NCBI GenBank assembly: GCA_030426865.1
Contig: JAUHXN010000154.1
Location: 1 to 7,075 of the forward strand
Reading direction: 5' to 3'
Length of the DNA: 7,075 nt
Source of the DNA: a bacterium
GTDB lineage: Bacteria > Bacteroidota > Ignavibacteria > Kapaibacteriales > UBA2268
A program made the translations under genes and the position numbers. The stretch's first letter is position 1, and every line of letters starts with the position of its first letter. A model generated the notes under the pieces. That model was not told the DNA's origin. It did not search any database and saw nothing but the letters and a program-made list of their open reading frames with translations. Positions 4,091-7,075 of the stretch are shown here, piece by piece.

Positions 4091-6292
4091 TTATTTCTTT
4101 GCACCTTCTTGACAAGTCTTAGTTACTTCCACAGATATACGTCTGTTTTGTTTCCTAATAGCTTCTAACTCGTCAGCAGGCATTTTCTTAAGTGCTGCAC
4201 CTGTTGGTTCTTTTACCTTAGGTTCTCTTTCCCCATAGCCGAGGAATCCAGAGATTTTAGCAGGGTTCACACCTTGCTCTATTAACCATTCTTTTACTTT
4301 CTTTGCTCTTTTTTCTGATAACTTTTGGTTATAATCATCAGCACCTTCAGCGGAAGCGTGGCCACCTATTAGTATTTCTAGTCCTTCGCACTGTTGTACA
4401 TAGCTAAGTAGCTTAGCTAAGTTACGTGAAGTACCTGGGTAGTCGTAGTTGAATTTGTCAGTGTCTACTATGAATAGGATATCTGGGAAATCAACTTTAG
4501 TACCTATTTTCGGTGCTTGTGGGCAACCGTTTTCGCCTTCTTCAGTGCTAGGTTTACCTTTTACTAATGGGCAATCGTCTTCTGCGTCATTGACAGTATC
4601 GCCATCTGTATCCGGATTATTGGGATCTGTATTAGTCTTATTGACTTCTACTCCGTCTGACAATGTATCGCCGTCAGTATCTGCTTTGTTCGGATTAGTC
4701 TGATATTTGTTTATCTCTTCGCCATCCGATAGACCGTCGCCATCAGTGTCTTTTTCTAATGGATTTGTTTTGTGTTTTAGTACTTCATCGCCATCAGTTA
4801 GACCGTCTTCGTCGCTATCTTTGTTAGTAGGGTCTGTCTTATATTTATTTATCTCATCTCCATCTTTCAGACCATCTTTATCAGTATCATCGCTAACGGG
4901 ATTAGTCTTGTGCTTCTTCACTTCGTCGCCGTCAGTTAGGCCGTCGTCGTCTGTATCCATCTTAGTTGGGTTTGACGAATGCTTGTTCACCTCATCGCCG
5001 TCAAGCAGGCCATCGCCATCTGTATCTGGTTTAGTTGGGTCAGTTTTGTGAGTAGTCACTTCCAATCCGTCATTAAGACCGTCTTGATCTGAATCGGCTT
5101 GAGCTGGGTTTGTTTTGTATTTGTTGACTTCGTCGCCGTCGTCCAATCCATCTTTGTCAGTGTCTTTGACTTTAGGACTAGAGCCATAAGTCTGTACTTC
5201 GTCACCGTCCGATAGACCATCGCCATCTGTGTCAGCAGTCAATGGATTAGTCTCGAATTTGTTAACTTCTTCGCCGTCTAATAGACCATCACCATCCGAA
5301 TCTGCGTTATTAGGGTTAGTTTTACGAGCTATTTCTTGACCATCAGTTAGACCGTCAGAATCGCCATCTGCTTTAGTTGGGTCGGTTTTAGTTTCCATTA
5401 CTTCTTTGAAATCATCAAGACCATCATCGTCTGTGTCTTGTTTCAGTGGGTCAGTATGATGAGTTAAATACTCTTCGCCGTCTAGTAATCCATCGCCGTC
5501 TGTATCAGGAATATTAGGGTCAGTACCCAACTCTTTTTCTTTACTGTTAATTAATCCATCATTGTCATAGTCAGCATCACCGAGTATATAGTAAGAGAAC
5601 CCAACACCAAAAGTTAGGAACGCATCGTTAGCATCACCTGCATTAGCATCTTCTACTGGGCTAACATCATCTAGATAATCTGTTCCTGTGAATCTGAAAG
5701 TTGCACGACCATTGAATACTAGATTGTCTGACAAATACATTTCGTAACCGAAACCTACTGGAAAAATTACTTGATTTTTATCATAAACTTGGTTCAGATT
5801 ATTTGGTAAAGGACCGCCAAATCCAGCATCACCCGAACGTGGTTCGAAATTCATTAGCCCAACACCACCAAATAAGTATGGTACAAATTTTTCATGAGCA
5901 AACAAGTTGTAAGACAAATACAACTCATAAGTATTAACTCGTACGGAATTCTTATCATTGATAGGAATACCAGTATTTGGGTACATATCTCCCTCTACCG
6001 CACCTTGTCCGAAGTAATCCGGATATGAACCAATTGCTGTAGCATCCGTCTTATATCTAATATTAGATATACCAAAAGTTGCTTGCAGTGATAGTTGCGA
6101 AAAAATATTGTATCTAAGAAATGCATCGCCACCAAACCATAATTGGTTATCAGTAAATTCTCCCCAATACTTCACAGCTCCACCATTAATACCAAAAGCT
6201 AATCTGCCGCCTTCACTTTGCGAAATTGCAGTATTAGTTGATAATGTTATAGCAAGAATTGATAGAATTAAAACACGAATAAAGGACTTCAT
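4091..6292 (-). CDS. OmpA-family outer-membrane protein with beta-barrel and TSP3 calcium-binding repeats
   Basis: A 733-residue cell-envelope protein that likely links the outer membrane to peptidoglycan. Order of parts: signal peptide (residues 1-24); a membrane beta-barrel with alternating aromatic strands (about 29-237, ending FGVGFSYYILG); 14 thrombospondin-type-3 repeats of mostly 23 residues (239-560, pattern DTDGDGLxDGDE, Ca2+-binding Asp ladder) and a final half repeat with Cys574 and Cys590; then an OmpA domain (about 602-729). The OmpA domain shows GHASAEG, NQKLSEKRAKKVKEWL, GYGEREP and NRRISVEV. The peptidoglycan-contacting Arg of SEKRA is kept, but the Asp of the usual GHTD is Ser, a change common in FCB-group members. 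A strong GGAGG (6301..6297) lies 4 nt before the ATG. The gene appears monocistronic and has its own terminator at 4036-4061. The exact function, such as adhesion, gliding or structure, cannot be read from sequence. Confidence 0.93.
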   Translation of the reverse strand: MKSFIRVLILSILAITLSTNTAISQSEGGRLAFGINGGAVKYWGEFTDNQLWFGGDAFLRYNIFSQLSLQATFGISNIRYKTDATAIGSYPDYFGQGAVEGDMYPNTGIPINDKNSVRVNTYELYLSYNLFAHEKFVPYLFGGVGLMNFEPRSGDAGFGGPLPNNLNQVYDKNQVIFPVGFGYEMYLSDNLVFNGRATFRFTGTDYLDDVSPVEDANAGDANDAFLTFGVGFSYYILGDADYDNDGLINSKEKELGTDPNIPDTDGDGLLDGEEYLTHHTDPLKQDTDDDGLDDFKEVMETKTDPTKADGDSDGLTDGQEIARKTNPNNADSDGDGLLDGEEVNKFETNPLTADTDGDGLSDGDEVQTYGSSPKVKDTDKDGLDDGDEVNKYKTNPAQADSDQDGLNDGLEVTTHKTDPTKPDTDGDGLLDGDEVNKHSSNPTKMDTDDDGLTDGDEVKKHKTNPVSDDTDKDGLKDGDEINKYKTDPTNKDSDEDGLTDGDEVLKHKTNPLEKDTDGDGLSDGEEINKYQTNPNKADTDGDTLSDGVEVNKTNTDPNNPDTDGDTVNDAEDDCPLVKGKPSTEEGENGCPQAPKIGTKVDFPDILFIVDTDKFNYDYPGTSRNLAKLLSYVQQCEGLEILIGGHASAEGADDYNQKLSEKRAKKVKEWLIEQGVNPAKISGFLGYGEREPKVKEPTGAALKKMPADELEAIRKQNRRISVEVTKTCQEGAKK
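4613..5578 (-). repeat. Coding tandem repeat: 14 TSP3 units of about 69 bp
   Basis: The DNA encoding residues 239-560 of the OmpA-type protein repeats every 69 bp (one 22- and one 24-residue unit are exceptions). The units are diverged in codon choice but keep GATACnGAtGgCGA-like cores for DTDGDG. Unit number could change by recombination. Confidence 0.9.
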
Positions 6293-6533
6293 AGTGCCTC
6301 CGATTTTATTAGAAATAATTATAGTCTTATATTTTTTATTTGCTTAGTAAATTATACTGTTTGAAAATAAAGCCTTTCTCAATCAGCATATAACACATAC
6401 GATATTGATTATTAATCGGATTTTTTAGAAATGAATTTTTTTAAAAAGTATTCGAATGGATAATATATGGAATATAATCTTAGTAGTTGTTATATATTCA
6501 CTTATGCCGTCAATTTGAAGCTATTAATATTGA
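6293..6533. other. AT-rich intergenic region between the transporter and OmpA-type genes
   Basis: It must hold the transporter's 3' end and the OmpA-type gene's promoter. I see runs of A/T, a TATAAT-like hexamer on the minus strand and the GGAGG site, but no clear terminator hairpin, repeat or small gene. Confidence 0.5.
6297..6301 (-). promoter_or_regulatory. Strong Shine-Dalgarno sequence of the OmpA/TSP3 gene
   Basis: GGAGG, 4 nt before ATG 6292. It is notable because Bacteroidota genes often lack strong Shine-Dalgarno sites. A TATAAT-like hexamer lies further upstream on the minus strand (6357..6352), but I cannot find a convincing partner box. Confidence 0.6.
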
Positions 6534-7075
6534 TTAAGATTTAACCTTTGGTACTCTTTTCTTGACAACAGCTAGTATTGCGCCGGTTACAACCAGAACT
6601 GCACCTACGAAACCGAGTATACTAATTACAGTTGTTTCTATTATAGTAACTTCGAGGTATGCCATTATTGTTAGAGTGGTAATGGTTATTATAGGATTGA
6701 GAGTTATTATTATACTTACCTTTGAGGCTTGCAGATATTTGAAAGCTTCTCCTAGACTGCCATAAGCTATAAGAGTATTCAAACCAAGGAATATAACTAA
6801 TAGCCACATATCTAATGATAAGTTAGCAAGAGCACGGAAATCAGCAAACCAAACAAACATAAAAACTGGTACTAAGTATATAATCATATTAAGTTGCTGT
6901 GCCGAATGATTAGCAACTAATTTCTTTTGGATTGCGGCATAGACTACCCATATAGCTGCACCGAATAGAGTATAGAGAACACCAAGGTCATAAGTTTCTC
7001 TATCAGTTGATATACCAGCTATGCTCTCACTATAGAATAGCAGAAAACCTACTGTGACAATAGCTATACCAGTCA
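6534..7075 (-). CDS. EamA-family (drug/metabolite transporter superfamily) permease, C-terminal part, cut by window edge
   Basis: The minus-strand frame is open from the window edge to TAA at 6536..6534, giving 179 visible residues. This is about the C-terminal 60% of a typical 290-300 residue, ten-helix EamA transporter of the inner membrane. Hydrophobic segments in fragment numbering: 2-14, 31-48, 63-78, 89-104, 118-138 and 148-169, with a basic tail (KKRVPKVKS). Family features are the GAAIWVVYAAIQKKL segment opening the second EamA domain and EAFKYLQASKVSIIITLNPI before the penultimate helix. An internal ATG at 6887 is not the start, because family sequence continues upstream of it. The substrate cannot be predicted; family members export amino acids, metabolites or drugs. 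No operon partner is visible: the downstream gap to the OmpA-type gene is 241 bp. Confidence 0.88.
   Translation of the reverse strand, partial: TGIAIVTVGFLLFYSESIAGISTDRETYDLGVLYTLFGAAIWVVYAAIQKKLVANHSAQQLNMIIYLVPVFMFVWFADFRALANLSLDMWLLVIFLGLNTLIAYGSLGEAFKYLQASKVSIIITLNPIITITTLTIMAYLEVTIIETTVISILGFVGAVLVVTGAILAVVKKRVPKVKS

Noticed and set aside
4634..4646. AGTCTTATTGACT, one mismatch from the operator-like palindrome
   Set aside because: It lies within a TSP3 coding unit (EVNKT) where similar sequence recurs because of the repeat, so it is probably chance.
4449..5051. Plus-strand Ser/Pro-rich frames opposite the TSP3 array
   Set aside because: They are the reverse complement of the Asp/Gly-rich repeat and share its 23-codon periodicity, so they are shadows.
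6402..6536. Ten-base direct repeat ATATTGATTA at 6402-6411 and 6527-6536
   Set aside because: A short AT-rich match in an AT-rich gap, expected by chance.

Overview
The window looks like a chromosomal segment of an AT-rich bacterium of the Bacteroidota / Fibrobacterota-Chlorobiota-Bacteroidota (FCB) group. Two things point that way. One gene is an outer-membrane protein with a beta-barrel, calcium-binding thrombospondin-type-3 repeats and an OmpA domain, an architecture frequent in that group. The repressor gene has an exact Bacteroidota-type promoter box (TAnnTTTG, with TTG 20 nt upstream). The phylum call is inference; no rRNA or other phylogenetic marker is present.

Layout, left to right. 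Positions 1-872 hold a tandem duplication of a small DUF559-type (PD-(D/E)XK-like) nuclease gene on the minus strand. The first copy is cut by the window edge and the second is complete (338-721). Each copy is followed on the plus strand by a near-identical spacer carrying two inverted C6/G6 hairpins. The copy-A spacer also carries about 75 extra bp containing a short REP-like palindrome. Positions 859-1647 hold a minus-strand unit: a UmuD/LexA-like self-cleaving repressor with a CI-type helix-turn-helix, followed 12 nt later by a possible 44-codon ORF. A 13-bp palindrome (AGTCATATTGACT) occurs three times here: between the promoter boxes, over the repressor start codon (one mismatch), and over the start codon of the small ORF. 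The 1648-2058 gap holds that promoter, a compound REP-like palindrome and a degenerate terminator-like hairpin. Positions 2059-3996 (plus) encode an exported 645-residue HEAT-repeat protein of unknown function. Positions 4091-6292 (minus) encode the 733-residue OmpA/TSP3 outer-membrane protein, ending at a strong terminator hairpin in the convergent gap. Positions 6534-7075 (minus) hold the C-terminal part of an EamA-family drug/metabolite-type transporter, cut by the window edge.

The genes do not form one pathway. The most interesting part is 1-1940, where a repressor with a clear autoregulatory layout sits beside a duplicated nuclease gene embedded in repeat hairpins. No rRNA, tRNA, CRISPR array, transposase or replication origin was seen.
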